Counted from the stretch's first letter, positions 16,234 through 25,153 are shown. The stretch: 46,478 bases of DNA from Thermosediminibacterales bacterium (GCA_029982205.1 JARRCM010000016.1:1-46478); one strand, 5' to 3'. Numbers and translations are program-made. The notes: generated by a model not told the origin, from the letters alone.

Positions 16234-17043
16234 TTATTTAAGATTCAATATTTTTCTTGCCTCATCCGGTGTAGCAATTTCACGACCGTAAACCTTAGCC
16301 AGATCCACAACCCTTTTAACCAATTCTTCATTAGATGTTGGTTTACCTTTTTCAAGTTCTAGAACATCTTCAAGACCAACTCTCACATGCCCGCCGAGCA
16401 CTAAACCCATTGCCGTCATCTGAGCATGAGATTTTCCGATTCCTGAAACCGTATAAGTCGAACCCTCTGGTAAAGATTCGATTAAATGCATAAGGTTTTT
16501 CGGTGACCCCTTAATGGATCCGGGAACATTCATGACAAGGTTAAACTGCATCGGGGTTTTTATAAGCCCTTTTTTAGCAAGGTAATCGGCATTTGTAATC
16601 ATTGCTGAATCAAACACTTCAATTTCCGGTTTTGTATTGTTATCAAGCATCTTTTGAGCAAGATATTCAACAAGAGCCGGAGAGTTTGAGTTTACAGAAG
16701 TGGGGAAGTTTGAAGAACCTGTGGCAAGGCTTGCCATTTCCGGTTTTAAATCAATACATGCTCCCCTTTCCTCTGCAGTCTTACCCGCACGAGCACCTGT
16801 AGACAGCTGGATTATTATGTCACATTTTGCTTTGATTTTTTCAACGATTTGCTTAAACACCTCAGGGTCAGATGTTGGTTTTCCGGCTCCATCCCGGGCA
16901 TGGATATGTGCCACAGCTGCTCCTAACTGCCAGCATTTATATACACACTCAGCTATTTCATCAGGTGTTATTGGAACATTTGGGTTAAGTTCTTTAGTAG
17001 GAACATTTCCTGTAGGTGCAACTGTAATAATCAGTTTCTCCAT
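16234..17043 (-). CDS. Beta-keto acid cleavage enzyme (BKACE, DUF849)
   Basis: The 269-residue TIM-barrel protein has HIHARDG at residues 46-52, whose two histidines bind zinc, and GGHVRVGLED near residue 219. These are family hallmarks. BKACE enzymes condense a beta-keto acid with acetyl-CoA, giving acetoacetate and a new CoA ester; the founding member Kce acts on 3-keto-5-aminohexanoate in lysine fermentation. The other lysine-fermentation genes are not present here, so the substrate is open. The aminotransferase 46 bases upstream could supply the keto acid. ATG at 17043 follows AAAGGAGG. Confidence 0.9.
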   Translation of the reverse strand: MEKLIITVAPTGNVPTKELNPNVPITPDEIAECVYKCWQLGAAVAHIHARDGAGKPTSDPEVFKQIVEKIKAKCDIIIQLSTGARAGKTAEERGACIDLKPEMASLATGSSNFPTSVNSNSPALVEYLAQKMLDNNTKPEIEVFDSAMITNADYLAKKGLIKTPMQFNLVMNVPGSIKGSPKNLMHLIESLPEGSTYTVSGIGKSHAQMTAMGLVLGGHVRVGLEDVLELEKGKPTSNEELVKRVVDLAKVYGREIATPDEARKILNLK

Positions 17044-17089
17044 AAAATTGCCCTCCTTTCGTTTCTATAACTTTGCCGAGGCCTCACTT

Positions 17090-18433
17090 CTAACACAGCT
17101 CATCAGAAGCCTCTTTAATAGATTTGTCAAGTTTTTCGAACAGCTCATCAACCTCATCTTTAGTTATATTAATGGGTGGGGCCAATAGTTCATGGTCACC
17201 GCGAACCCCATCAACAGAACCTCCACCCGGATACAGCACCAAGCCATTGTTCAGTGCTTTTACGGTAACAAGGCCCTGAACATTCTGTTTGGGGTCAAAC
17301 GGTTCTTTTGTTTCTTTGTCTTTTACGAACTCTATACCTATCATCAGACCTTTACCCCTGATATCGCCAACTATCGGGTATTTATACAGAGATTGGAGTT
17401 TTTCCATCAGGTATTCACCCATTTTTCGTGCATTCTCCACAAGGTTTTCCCTCTTGATTATGTCTAAAACAATACAGCCGACAGCACAGGAAAGCGGATT
17501 GCCTCCATAAGTATGTCCATGAGTGAATCTTCCTGAACCTTTGGCGATAGTATCATAAATTTCATCTCTAACCACAGTAGCTCCCAGCGGTGAATAACCT
17601 GAACTCATACCTTTAGCAGTTGTTAACATGTCAGGTACAACCTCATAGTGGTCTATACCGAAGTTTTTGCCTGTTCTTCCAAAACCTGCCATGACTTCAT
17701 CGCTAATCATCAGTATATCATATTTTGTACAGATTTCCCGAATAATCTTATAGTATTCTTTTGGCGGATGTACTCCTGGAGCTGCAGACCCTATAACAGG
17801 CTCTGATATAAACGCAGCTACGTTTTCAGCACCTTGCTGAAGTATTTCAGTTTCCAGGGCATATGCACACTTTAATCCACATTCCGGATATGTTTGCCCA
17901 TACGGGCAGCGGTAACAATAAGGTGCCGGGATATGTGAAAAGTTAATCAAGTAAGGGTCATATTTACGGCGTCTTGCCGTATGCCCTGTCATAGATAGGG
18001 CTCCGATAGTGTTCCCATGGTAACTGTTCCACCGTGAAATAATCTTATATTTTCTTGTAACTCCATCCCTTTCAAGGAAATAGGTTCGCGCCATTTTGAT
18101 TGCTGTTTCGGTTGATTCAGAACCACCTGAAACAAAATAACACTTGTTCAAATCACCCGGTGCCATTTCAGCTACTTTATCCGCCAGGTTTATAATAGCA
18201 TCTGTGGTAAAACGCGAAAGATGTGTAAAAGCAATAGTTGAAGCCTGTTTTTCCATCGCTTTGGCTACTTCTTTATTTCCATGCCCTATGTTGGCTACAG
18301 CCGAACCGGAACAGCCATCAATGTACCTTTTCCCGTTTTCGTCATACAAATAAATTCCTTCCCCTTTTACAATTTTCGGATAATGCCAGTTTAAGTTCCT
18401 GTAAAAAACATTATCCTTTGGACACTTAGTCAT
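17090..18433 (-). CDS. Class III aminotransferase (PLP-dependent)
   Basis: The 447-residue fold-type I aminotransferase has SGGSESTETAIKMAR near residue 102, DEVMAGFGRTG at 245-255 and the PLP lysine K274 in TTAKGMSSGYSPLG. A CxxC-type insert (Cys 173, 176, 185, 189) occurs in a subset of this family and may bind metal. Relatives use beta-alanine, omega-amino or beta-amino acids with pyruvate or 2-oxoglutarate. The partner BKACE gene suggests that the product is a beta-keto acid, so a beta-amino acid is a plausible substrate; this is inference. ATG at 18433 follows AAGGAGGGGGG. Confidence 0.9.
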   Translation of the reverse strand: MTKCPKDNVFYRNLNWHYPKIVKGEGIYLYDENGKRYIDGCSGSAVANIGHGNKEVAKAMEKQASTIAFTHLSRFTTDAIINLADKVAEMAPGDLNKCYFVSGGSESTETAIKMARTYFLERDGVTRKYKIISRWNSYHGNTIGALSMTGHTARRRKYDPYLINFSHIPAPYCYRCPYGQTYPECGLKCAYALETEILQQGAENVAAFISEPVIGSAAPGVHPPKEYYKIIREICTKYDILMISDEVMAGFGRTGKNFGIDHYEVVPDMLTTAKGMSSGYSPLGATVVRDEIYDTIAKGSGRFTHGHTYGGNPLSCAVGCIVLDIIKRENLVENARKMGEYLMEKLQSLYKYPIVGDIRGKGLMIGIEFVKDKETKEPFDPKQNVQGLVTVKALNNGLVLYPGGGSVDGVRGDHELLAPPINITKDEVDELFEKLDKSIKEASDELC

Positions 18434-18454
18434 ATTGCCCCCCTCCTTAATTTT

Positions 18455-18475
18455 AACATTTTAGCAACATCTTAA
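18455..18475. promoter_or_regulatory. Operator-like motif upstream of the aminotransferase
   Basis: AACATTTTAGCAACATCTTAA shares both halves with a second copy at 18607-18623 (AACATTTAACATCTTAA). It lies just upstream of the ribosome binding site of the aminotransferase gene. It is a candidate binding site for the neighbouring RpiR-type regulator. Confidence 0.35.
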
Positions 18476-18606
18476 CAAATCCCTCGTTTTGCAAGTTTGC
18501 CGTTATGTTTTTTTGTTATTCGCAGGATTTCCTTCTTTTGTTTTATTTTATTCTACTAATTTTAAAAAAATCCTTCTTTTTTAATTAAACTTTTAAAAAA
18601 AACTAA

Positions 18607-18623
18607 AACATTTAACATCTTAA
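18607..18623. promoter_or_regulatory. Second copy of the operator-like motif
   Basis: AACATTTAACATCTTAA is the same pair of half-sites as at 18455-18475 but without the 4-base insert. It lies between the regulator and the aminotransferase gene. Confidence 0.35.
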
Positions 18624-18672
18624 TACCTGAGATTTGCGCCGCTCTTGATTCTACATCATATATATAAAAGAA

Positions 18673-18694
18673 AAAACGGCCGGAAATTTCGGCC
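18673..18694 (-). terminator. Terminator of the RpiR-type regulator gene
   Basis: GGCCGAAATTTCCGGCC folds on itself and is followed on the minus strand by GTTTTTTC. It starts directly after the stop codon. Confidence 0.7.
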
Positions 18695-19585
18695 TTAGAT
18701 CATAAGATGCCCATTTTCTTCTTTAGCAACAAACACATGGTGTTGTTCCCAAACTTCTTCAAGAGTAGCTAAAGTCTTTGATACCCTGGATTTTTCTCTC
18801 ATGGCAACAGCAATAATAAGTGCATTCAAGACACTCATAGCTGCCACAAATGAATCAACAAAAGAGTTTATATTGCTTTTAGCTGTAAGGGTTAGGTCAG
18901 CTTTTTGACCCATGGGAGATAGAGCACTATCGGTTATGGCAATTGTTGCAGCTCCTTGTTTTTTAGCAAATTCAAATGCCTCAACCGTTGTCCTTGTATA
19001 CCTCGGAAAGCTTATCCCGATTACAAGGTCTTCTTTTTTCACTGCAAGCAGTTGCTCAAAAATATCTCCTATACTTGGAGAAGTTATATTAACGTTCCTA
19101 AGAATCATGTTTAAGTAATATCCCAAAAAGTGTGCTAGGGAAGTAGCACTCCTGAGCCCTATTAGATAAATTCGTTCAGCCTTTAATATCGCATCTACTG
19201 CTTTTTTAAATGTATCTTCTGATATATCTTCTAAAGTCATACGCATGTTTTTCATATCTGCCTGCATAACTTTTTGCAGAATAGAACCCTGCTGCATTTG
19301 TTCTGCCGACAGTTCAAGCCTGGCAACCGTTGTGAGTTTATCTTTCAGCATTTCCTGTATAGCGTTTTGAAGCTCAGGATAACCTTGATAACCCAGGGCA
19401 TAAGCAAAACGGACTACTGTGGATTCACTTAAACCTACGATATCTCCTAATTTGGCTGCTGTTAAAAAAGCGGCTTTATCATAGTTAGAAGTTATATACT
19501 CTGCAAGCGCCTTTTGACCTCTGCTCATGTTCTGAAAATTTGATTTGATTCTTTCTAAGAAATCCGGCCCTTTTTTGTTTCCCAT
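18695..19585 (-). CDS. MurR/RpiR family transcriptional regulator
   Basis: The N-terminal winged helix (KALAEYITSNYDKAAFLTAAKLGDIVGLSESTVVRFAYALGY) is followed by a SIS domain (ERIYLIGLRSATSLAHFLGYYL, VIGISFPRYTRTTVEAFEFAKKQGA), which binds a phosphorylated or acidic ligand. ATG at 19585 gives the usual family N-terminus; the in-frame ATG at 19621 adds 12 residues that do not fit. It sits directly upstream of the aminotransferase/BKACE pair in the same direction and is isolated from the nfn genes by a terminator. Control of that pair is the natural inference. Confidence 0.92.
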   Translation of the reverse strand: MGNKKGPDFLERIKSNFQNMSRGQKALAEYITSNYDKAAFLTAAKLGDIVGLSESTVVRFAYALGYQGYPELQNAIQEMLKDKLTTVARLELSAEQMQQGSILQKVMQADMKNMRMTLEDISEDTFKKAVDAILKAERIYLIGLRSATSLAHFLGYYLNMILRNVNITSPSIGDIFEQLLAVKKEDLVIGISFPRYTRTTVEAFEFAKKQGAATIAITDSALSPMGQKADLTLTAKSNINSFVDSFVAAMSVLNALIIAVAMREKSRVSKTLATLEEVWEQHHVFVAKEENGHLMI

Positions 19586-19646
19586 AATATCATCCTTTCC
19601 CTTCATACAATCCACGAGCAAGTTTATGTAATTTTTTTAACGGGAA

Positions 19647-19674
19647 AAGCCCCCTCATCTCATAGGGGGCTTTC
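19647..19674 (-). terminator. Terminator of the nfn operon
   Basis: AAAGCCCCCT and AGGGGGCTTT form a 10-bp stem on either side of an 8-base loop, followed on the minus strand by TTCCCG with few T. The position is right after the nfnB stop. Confidence 0.7.
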
Positions 19675-19676
19675 AT

Positions 19677-21065
19677 TTATTTTTTTTGAAGGTATTCATG
19701 TATTGCAGCAGCAGCTTTTTTACCTGCTCCCATCGCCAGAATAACAGTTGCAGCACCTGTTACGATATCTCCACCTGCATAAACACCCTCTTTGCTCGTT
19801 TTCCCTGTTTCCTCATCAGCCACAATGCCGCCCCATTTCTGAGTGTTTAAGCCGGGTGTTGTTCTGGGTATCAGGGGATTTGGGCTTGTTCCAATAGCAA
19901 TTATAACAGTATCAACATCTATGACATACTCAGAACCTTTTATGGGAACCGGCCTGCGGCGGCCTGATTCATCAGGTTCTCCCAGTTCCATTTTAATACA
20001 TTCTATTCCTTTAACCCAGCCTTCATCATTACCTAAAATCTTTACAGGATTTGTTAAAAGTTTGAAGATTATCCCCTCTTCTTTGGCGTTTTCCACTTCT
20101 TCCAACCTTGCCGGCATCTCTTCTTCTGAACGTCGGTAAACAATATATACTTCTTCTGCCCCAAGTCTAATGGCACATCTTGCGGAGTCCATAGCAACAT
20201 TGCCGCCGCCTACCACCGCTACTTTTCTGCCGACTTTAATGGGAGTATCTGTTTCGGGGAAATTATATGCCTTCATCAAGTTTGTTCTTGTCAGAAACTC
20301 GTTTGCGGAATATACTCCATTCAGGTTTTCTCCTGGAATCCCCATAAACTTTGGAAGACCTGCGCCGCTGCCTATAAAAACTGCTTCATAGCCCATTTCA
20401 AACAATTCATCTATTGTCAGGACCTTACCTATGACATGGTTGGTTTTCAAGTCAACACCAAGGCTTTTAATATATTCTACTTCTTGTTTTACGATAGCTT
20501 TTGGAAGTCTGAACTCAGGTATTCCGTATACGAGAACACCTCCTGCTTCATGAAAGGCCTCAAAAACTGTTACATCATAACCAAGTTTTGCAAGGTCTCC
20601 TGCAGCCGTCAATCCGGCCGGTCCTGAACCTATTACTGCAACCTTTTTCCCCAACTTCTGAGGTTTCTCAGGTTTTTCTATACCTTTTTCCCTTTCCCAG
20701 TCTGCAGCAAACCTTTCCAGCCTGCCAATGGCAACAGGTTCGCCTTTTTTGGCCAGTATGCAGTATTTTTCACACTGTTCCTCCTGGGGACATACCCTGC
20801 CGCATATTGCCGGAAGGCTGTTGGTTTCTTTGATTTTTCTTGCAGCACCGTAAAAATCCTTTTCAGCTATAAGTTTAATAAACTCGGGAATTTTAACTCC
20901 AACCGGACAGCCTTTAACACATTGGGGGTTCTTGCACTGCAGGCAGCGCTGTGCTTCTTTTACCGCATCCTCCACACTATAACCCAAGGCAACTTCTTTG
21001 AAGTTTTTTCTTCTTATTTCCGGAGCCTGGCGGGGCATTTCCGTCTTTTTTAATCTAACCGGCAT
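19677..21065 (-). CDS. nfnB: NfnB-type large subunit (GltD-like, NADPH-binding)
   Basis: The N-terminal part has two 4Fe-4S cysteine sets (CLQCKNPQCVKGCPVG near residue 41 and CGRVCPQEEQCEKYC near 88). A FAD loop GSGPAGLTAAGDLAKLGY lies near 146 and a NADP loop GGGNVAMDSARCAIRLGA near 287. This is the fold of the glutamate synthase small subunit. In strict anaerobes, paired with the small flavoprotein encoded upstream, it forms NfnAB, which bifurcates electrons from NADPH to ferredoxin and NAD. No glutamate synthase large subunit is present, which supports this reading; sulfide dehydrogenase SudA is the alternative. The start overlaps the partner by 16 bases. Confidence 0.88.
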   Translation of the reverse strand: MPVRLKKTEMPRQAPEIRRKNFKEVALGYSVEDAVKEAQRCLQCKNPQCVKGCPVGVKIPEFIKLIAEKDFYGAARKIKETNSLPAICGRVCPQEEQCEKYCILAKKGEPVAIGRLERFAADWEREKGIEKPEKPQKLGKKVAVIGSGPAGLTAAGDLAKLGYDVTVFEAFHEAGGVLVYGIPEFRLPKAIVKQEVEYIKSLGVDLKTNHVIGKVLTIDELFEMGYEAVFIGSGAGLPKFMGIPGENLNGVYSANEFLTRTNLMKAYNFPETDTPIKVGRKVAVVGGGNVAMDSARCAIRLGAEEVYIVYRRSEEEMPARLEEVENAKEEGIIFKLLTNPVKILGNDEGWVKGIECIKMELGEPDESGRRRPVPIKGSEYVIDVDTVIIAIGTSPNPLIPRTTPGLNTQKWGGIVADEETGKTSKEGVYAGGDIVTGAATVILAMGAGKKAAAAIHEYLQKK

Positions 21066-21898
21066 TTATGTTCACCCCTTTCTTCTGCTAAAGCAAGTGA
21101 TTTTTGTTCTTCCGATTTATACATTGTTTGGCGGCGCATTAACTCGTCAAAGTCTACTAAATGCCCATCAAAAGCCGGGCCGTCCACACAAGCAAACTTT
21201 GTCTCACCGCCTACTGTAACACGGCAGCCTCCACACATCCCTGTACCGTCAATCATGATGGGATTTAAGCTGACCATAGTTGGAATTTTGTAAGGTCTGG
21301 TGATGTTTGCAACAATCTTCATCATAATTGGCGGACCGATGGCTATTACTTCATCAAACTCTGTGTCCTTGCTCAAGATGTCTTTTAAAACATCAGTAAC
21401 AAACCCGTGATGGCCTTTTGTTCCATCATCTGTGCAGATGAACAGCTGATCGCTTACAGCTTTCATTTCTTCTTCCAGTATAAGCATATCAGCAGTTTTA
21501 GCACCTATTATGGAAATAACCTCTGCTCCTTGATTGTGAAGCATTTTGACTTTTGGATAAAGGGGAGCAACTCCAACACCACCACCAATGGCCAGCACCC
21601 TTTTATGATGGGGAAACTCCACTGGGGTTCCCAGAGGACCGATAAAATCACTAATAAAGTCCCCTTCATTCAACTTGCCTAGGTCTTTGGTGGTTTTGCC
21701 CACTTCCTGGAAAATCACGGTGACACTGCCCTTTTCACCATCATAATCGGCTATTGTTAAGGGAATCCTCTCCCCTCCCTCTTTTATCCGAAGGATAACA
21801 AACTGACCAGGCTTGGCCTTTTTTGCCACAAGCGGAGCTTCAATCTCAAAAAGCTTGATGGTATCTGCCAGGTCTTTTCTCTTAAGGATTTTAAACAT
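21050..21898 (-). CDS. nfnA: NfnA-type small subunit (ferredoxin-NADP reductase fold, 2Fe-2S)
   Basis: The 282-residue flavoprotein has a FAD-binding barrel (RIPLTIADYD), a nucleotide loop AIGGGVGVAPLYP near residue 103, and a C-terminal 2Fe-2S site. The site has D217, C222, C225 and C237, with the same spacing as the Asp plus three Cys ligands of the characterised NfnA as I recall it. It pairs with the downstream large subunit. The complex balances NADH, NADPH and ferredoxin pools in the cytoplasm. A homologous SudB or dihydroorotate dehydrogenase electron-transfer subunit is the alternative; no pyrD is present. Confidence 0.88.
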   Translation of the reverse strand: MFKILKRKDLADTIKLFEIEAPLVAKKAKPGQFVILRIKEGGERIPLTIADYDGEKGSVTVIFQEVGKTTKDLGKLNEGDFISDFIGPLGTPVEFPHHKRVLAIGGGVGVAPLYPKVKMLHNQGAEVISIIGAKTADMLILEEEMKAVSDQLFICTDDGTKGHHGFVTDVLKDILSKDTEFDEVIAIGPPIMMKIVANITRPYKIPTMVSLNPIMIDGTGMCGGCRVTVGGETKFACVDGPAFDGHLVDFDELMRRQTMYKSEEQKSLALAEERGEHKCRLD

Positions 21899-21952
21899 TT
21901 TTTCTCCCTCCTTGTAGATTTTACACCTGATCTTTGTTTTATTAAAAACAAA

Positions 21953-22774
21953 CTAACTTGAAGTGGGGAAATACAGTTTTGAAGCTGTAACATTTATTCG
22001 TAAGACGTTTAGAGCTGTAATGTATTCAATCTTTTTTGCAAGATCTTTTTGAAGCTGTTTTAATATGGGTTTAATGGGTTTCCCATATTCTATAACCACA
22101 TCAAGGTCAATTATTATTCCCGAAGGTTGATTTTTCACAAAAACTCTTCCGGTTTTAACAATTCCCGGGGTTTGTGTAGAAACATATGAAACAACAGATG
22201 ATATTGCTGTGTCAGATATCGTATAACGTCCCATGTAACTGTAAGTCGGCCTCACAACAGATTTTTCAGTAATTTTGACAACATTCGATCCCCGCCTATC
22301 AAATATCTTGAGGGGATCCAAAAGGTACCCGGAAAAATCTTTTTTAATCTCAAGTGTAGGTACAGGAATAACGTGTTTACCGTATTTTTTTCTTGTAGTT
22401 ATAGCAGTTTTGATTTCACGTTCTGTGGCAACATCATAGATGTTAATAATCTTATCAGGAAAAGGCAGTTCCAGTGCTTCAGTAATCTTATGGGCCATTG
22501 CCAGTGAAGTGCTTAAGATCAAAATACCTGAAGGTGAAATTTCATCTATCTTTTGTTTGACCTCTTTTCTATGAGTCTCATCCATAAAGATGGCACGTTT
22601 AACAGCCCCAAGTTTCGTGGCTTCCCGTTTTGCTGAAGTACCTGCAACAACACGGGCCCCCTTGATAAGCAGCCCATCATCTATTATAAGTTCAAGCCCA
22701 AGTTCATAAGCCACCAATATTGCATGATGGCTTTTTCCTGTGCCACTGGGGCCTAATAATGCGACTGTTTTCAT
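21953..22774 (-). CDS. P-loop ATPase fused to an Asp23/Gls24-like domain
   Basis: The N-terminus carries a Walker A motif GPSGTGKSHHA at about residues 8-18, an IIDDGLLIKG segment and IFMDETHR. The C-terminal 100 residues (from VVRPTYSYMGRYTISDTAISSVVSYVSTQTPGI on) look like the Asp23/Gls24 family of membrane-associated envelope-stress proteins. ATG at 22774 is preferred, ten bases after GGAGG; two earlier ATG codons are too close to it. The gene lies upstream of nfnAB without a terminator between, so it may be co-transcribed. The nucleotide-binding role is inferred from the motif only, and its biological function is unknown to me. Confidence 0.75.
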   Translation of the reverse strand: MKTVALLGPSGTGKSHHAILVAYELGLELIIDDGLLIKGARVVAGTSAKREATKLGAVKRAIFMDETHRKEVKQKIDEISPSGILILSTSLAMAHKITEALELPFPDKIINIYDVATEREIKTAITTRKKYGKHVIPVPTLEIKKDFSGYLLDPLKIFDRRGSNVVKITEKSVVRPTYSYMGRYTISDTAISSVVSYVSTQTPGIVKTGRVFVKNQPSGIIIDLDVVIEYGKPIKPILKQLQKDLAKKIEYITALNVLRINVTASKLYFPTSS

Positions 22775-22852
22775 GCACATCATTCCTCCAGGATTGATCT
22801 AGACTTATATTAACAGTTTTTTGGGAATAAATCAATTATTTTTTAACCAAAA

Positions 22853-22892
22853 AACCGAGCTGCCCTTCAGTTTTCCTAAGGGCAGCTCGGTT
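22853..22892 (-). terminator. Terminator after the HTH protein gene
   Basis: A 15-bp stem (22853-22867 with 22878-22892, core GAGCTGCCCTT) is followed on the minus strand by several T. It begins directly after the stop codon of the HTH gene. Confidence 0.85.
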
Positions 22893-23594
22893 TCATTCAC
22901 CTGCAGCAATCTCTAAATTACTGTTTAAAGTTTCTTTTAAAAAATCTGCCAATATCTTTTTTTCATGATAAGAAATTTCCTTAAGGTAATGTTGAAAACG
23001 GTTTATAAAGTCTTTCAAATGTGTATTATCCCCTGAAGAGGTTTTGAGCAAAACACCAAGCACAGCCCCTGTAAAAAAAATCAAACCTGTTTCCGGAGTA
23101 GGAGCTACAGACACAACTTCACGTATATAATTAAAGTTTTTGATTTCAAAGCTTAAAAGGTGGAGTGTAAACAGGGCTACCGTGTAAGCACTGAATAAAA
23201 ACGGAAGCTCAATAAAAGCCATCTCTTTTAAGGTGTTTTCAATTATTTCTTTTGATTTATACTTTTTATATGCATAATAACGATTCAATAAATTTTGTCT
23301 CACCTCAGGCCATTGTTTGATTTGTATGTGATTTTCTTCATTTTTGAAAACCTGTTTAGACTTTTTCGTAGGAACAAAAAGTATAACAGAACGGCCCGGG
23401 GTTCTTTCATCGCTCACCTGATATTCGGCCTCTAAAAAACCTTTTTCCTCCAGTTGTTTCATAACATCATAGGCAGTCCATTTGCTAATACCTAACCTTT
23501 CAGCAACTGTAACATAATGTACAGGAGTTTTTGTACGCTGATACTCGTCAAGTATAACTTTAAGAAAGTCTTTTCGTCTGTTAGTAAGACTCAT
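22893..23594 (-). CDS. HTH-type regulator linked to the radical SAM gene
   Basis: The N-terminal winged helix-turn-helix is visible (VHYVTVAERLGISKWTAYDVMKQLEEKGFLEAEY). A middle region of about 60 basic residues and a C-terminal part with two hydrophobic segments (LPFLFSAYTVALFTLHLLSF and LIFFTGAVLGVLL) follow. The hydrophobic part may bind a small ligand or touch the membrane. ATG at 23594 is ten bases after GGAGGG; an ATG at 23612 is also possible. It follows the radical SAM gene by about 20 bases and probably shares its transcript. I do not recognise a named family beyond the HTH. Confidence 0.7.
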   Translation of the reverse strand: MSLTNRRKDFLKVILDEYQRTKTPVHYVTVAERLGISKWTAYDVMKQLEEKGFLEAEYQVSDERTPGRSVILFVPTKKSKQVFKNEENHIQIKQWPEVRQNLLNRYYAYKKYKSKEIIENTLKEMAFIELPFLFSAYTVALFTLHLLSFEIKNFNYIREVVSVAPTPETGLIFFTGAVLGVLLKTSSGDNTHLKDFINRFQHYLKEISYHEKKILADFLKETLNSNLEIAAGE

Positions 23595-23616
23595 TCTGCA
23601 TTTACCCTCCATTTAC

Positions 23617-24951
23617 CTAGTCATACCAAATCTTTTCGGCAATGCTTCCCCAGCTTGACGCGTATTTTTTCATTTTTTCGGCGAATTCATCTATGGTTTC
23701 ATCATCATGAAGCTGGGTAGATTCTGCCCCTGATTCTTTTACCATTTCAAGCAGTTTCTCCGGGTGATCTATAATAGGACAGGGACGCCTCAAGTTTTCG
23801 TCGAAGGGCTGGCGTTTTTGATATGCCTTAAATAAAGGATTTTTCAAAGCCTCTACAAGGCTTACATTTTTTATGTTACAAGTAGAATAATGCACAAAAG
23901 CACATGGTTCAACATCCCCTGCAGCATTTATATGGAAATAACGCCGTCCTCCTGCAATACAACCGTTGCTTGCCTCTCCGTCATTCCAAAAATCAACAAG
24001 GAAAATAGGCTTGGTTTGTCTGAAATGCTTAATTCTTTCAAACATATACGCCCTCTGTTCAGGAGTTGCCATCATTTCCATATCAACATCTTTTCCTATG
24101 GGTATGTAAGTGAAAAACCATCCAAAAGTCGCTCCTTTTTCAATCATCAGATCAATAAACTCTTCACTCGCAAGTTCCTCTGTGTTATTTCTGGCATAGG
24201 TTGCTGAAAATCCATACACCATACCGGAATCCCTCATAAGCTCCATAGCATGAAGTACTTTTTTGAATACACCTTCACCCCTGCGAAAATCCGTGGTCTT
24301 TTCAAAACCCTCTATACTTAAAGCAACCACAATATTGCCTAACCTGCCCATTTCTGAAACAAACTTTTCATCAATAAGAGTGCCATTCGTGAAAATGTGG
24401 AACACCTGGTCTTTATGTTTTTCTGCTAATTCTATCAAGTCCTTTTTCCTTACAAGAGGCTCACCGCCGGAAACAACAATGAAATAGATTCCCAGTTCTT
24501 CGGCCTCTGATAACACCCTATCCATAGTTTCATAATCCAATTCTTTCGCCTTCTGATAATCACCCGCCCAACAGCCCAAACAATTCAAGTTGCATTTTTC
24601 AGTCGGGTCAATCAAAATCGCCCAGGGCACAGATGCTCCGATCTTTTTTGAAACCTGTTTTTGTTTTGGAACACCTATCAATGATGAATTGATAAAAAAG
24701 TTAACAGCCAGCCTTTCTTTCACTTTTGGATGTGTTTTGGTAAGCAGTTTTTGAGCAAATTTATACCAGTTTGAGTTCTCATCTTCCAAGACCTTTTTCA
24801 GGTTTTTTATGTTCTGTTTGTGATTAGGATCAGTTGCTATTTTTTCAGCCCAGTTTAGAATAAGCGGAAGTTTCTTTTCTGGTTCATGAAGAATATATCG
24901 CAGCCCCTGTTCTAAAACTTTTTCACCTAAATAGGTTTCTGCAATATTCAT
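23617..24951 (-). CDS. Radical SAM protein with SPASM-like C-terminus
   Basis: An N-terminal helical region of about 110 residues precedes the radical SAM motif DPTEKCNLNCLGCWAGD (CxxxCxxC). GGEPLVRKKDL and HIFTNGTLI follow. The C-terminal part has further cysteines (NGCIAGGRRYFHINAAGDVEPCAFVHYSTCN and RPCPII) that fit a SPASM or twitch cluster. Such enzymes often modify peptides or proteins, or maturate cofactors. ATG at 24951 has AGGAGGGGAGATC upstream; a start at 25002 would add 17 unlike residues. The HTH gene downstream is the only partner, and no small precursor peptide gene is visible next to it. Confidence 0.85.
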   Translation of the reverse strand: MNIAETYLGEKVLEQGLRYILHEPEKKLPLILNWAEKIATDPNHKQNIKNLKKVLEDENSNWYKFAQKLLTKTHPKVKERLAVNFFINSSLIGVPKQKQVSKKIGASVPWAILIDPTEKCNLNCLGCWAGDYQKAKELDYETMDRVLSEAEELGIYFIVVSGGEPLVRKKDLIELAEKHKDQVFHIFTNGTLIDEKFVSEMGRLGNIVVALSIEGFEKTTDFRRGEGVFKKVLHAMELMRDSGMVYGFSATYARNNTEELASEEFIDLMIEKGATFGWFFTYIPIGKDVDMEMMATPEQRAYMFERIKHFRQTKPIFLVDFWNDGEASNGCIAGGRRYFHINAAGDVEPCAFVHYSTCNIKNVSLVEALKNPLFKAYQKRQPFDENLRRPCPIIDHPEKLLEMVKESGAESTQLHDDETIDEFAEKMKKYASSWGSIAEKIWYD

Positions 24952-25153
24952 GATCTCCCCTCCTAAATTTAAAAGACTTTTATCATTTCTTCTAAACTTC
25001 ACAACCTTCTTCTCTTACCCTTTTTAATATTATTATATACCCAAAAAACCAAAAAATATCCCAGAATAATTTATTCAACAATCCTTTAACCCTTGCTGTG
25101 TTTCTGTTACAATAACTGTAGATAACAAAAAGAGAAAAAGGGGTTGGCCGGCA

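Noticed and set aside
13080-18433. Complete lysine or 2-hydroxyglutarate fermentation cluster
   Set aside because: Only an activase trio and a BKACE/aminotransferase pair are present; dehydratase, CoA-transferase, aminomutase and dehydrogenase genes are missing, and a terminator separates the two groups.
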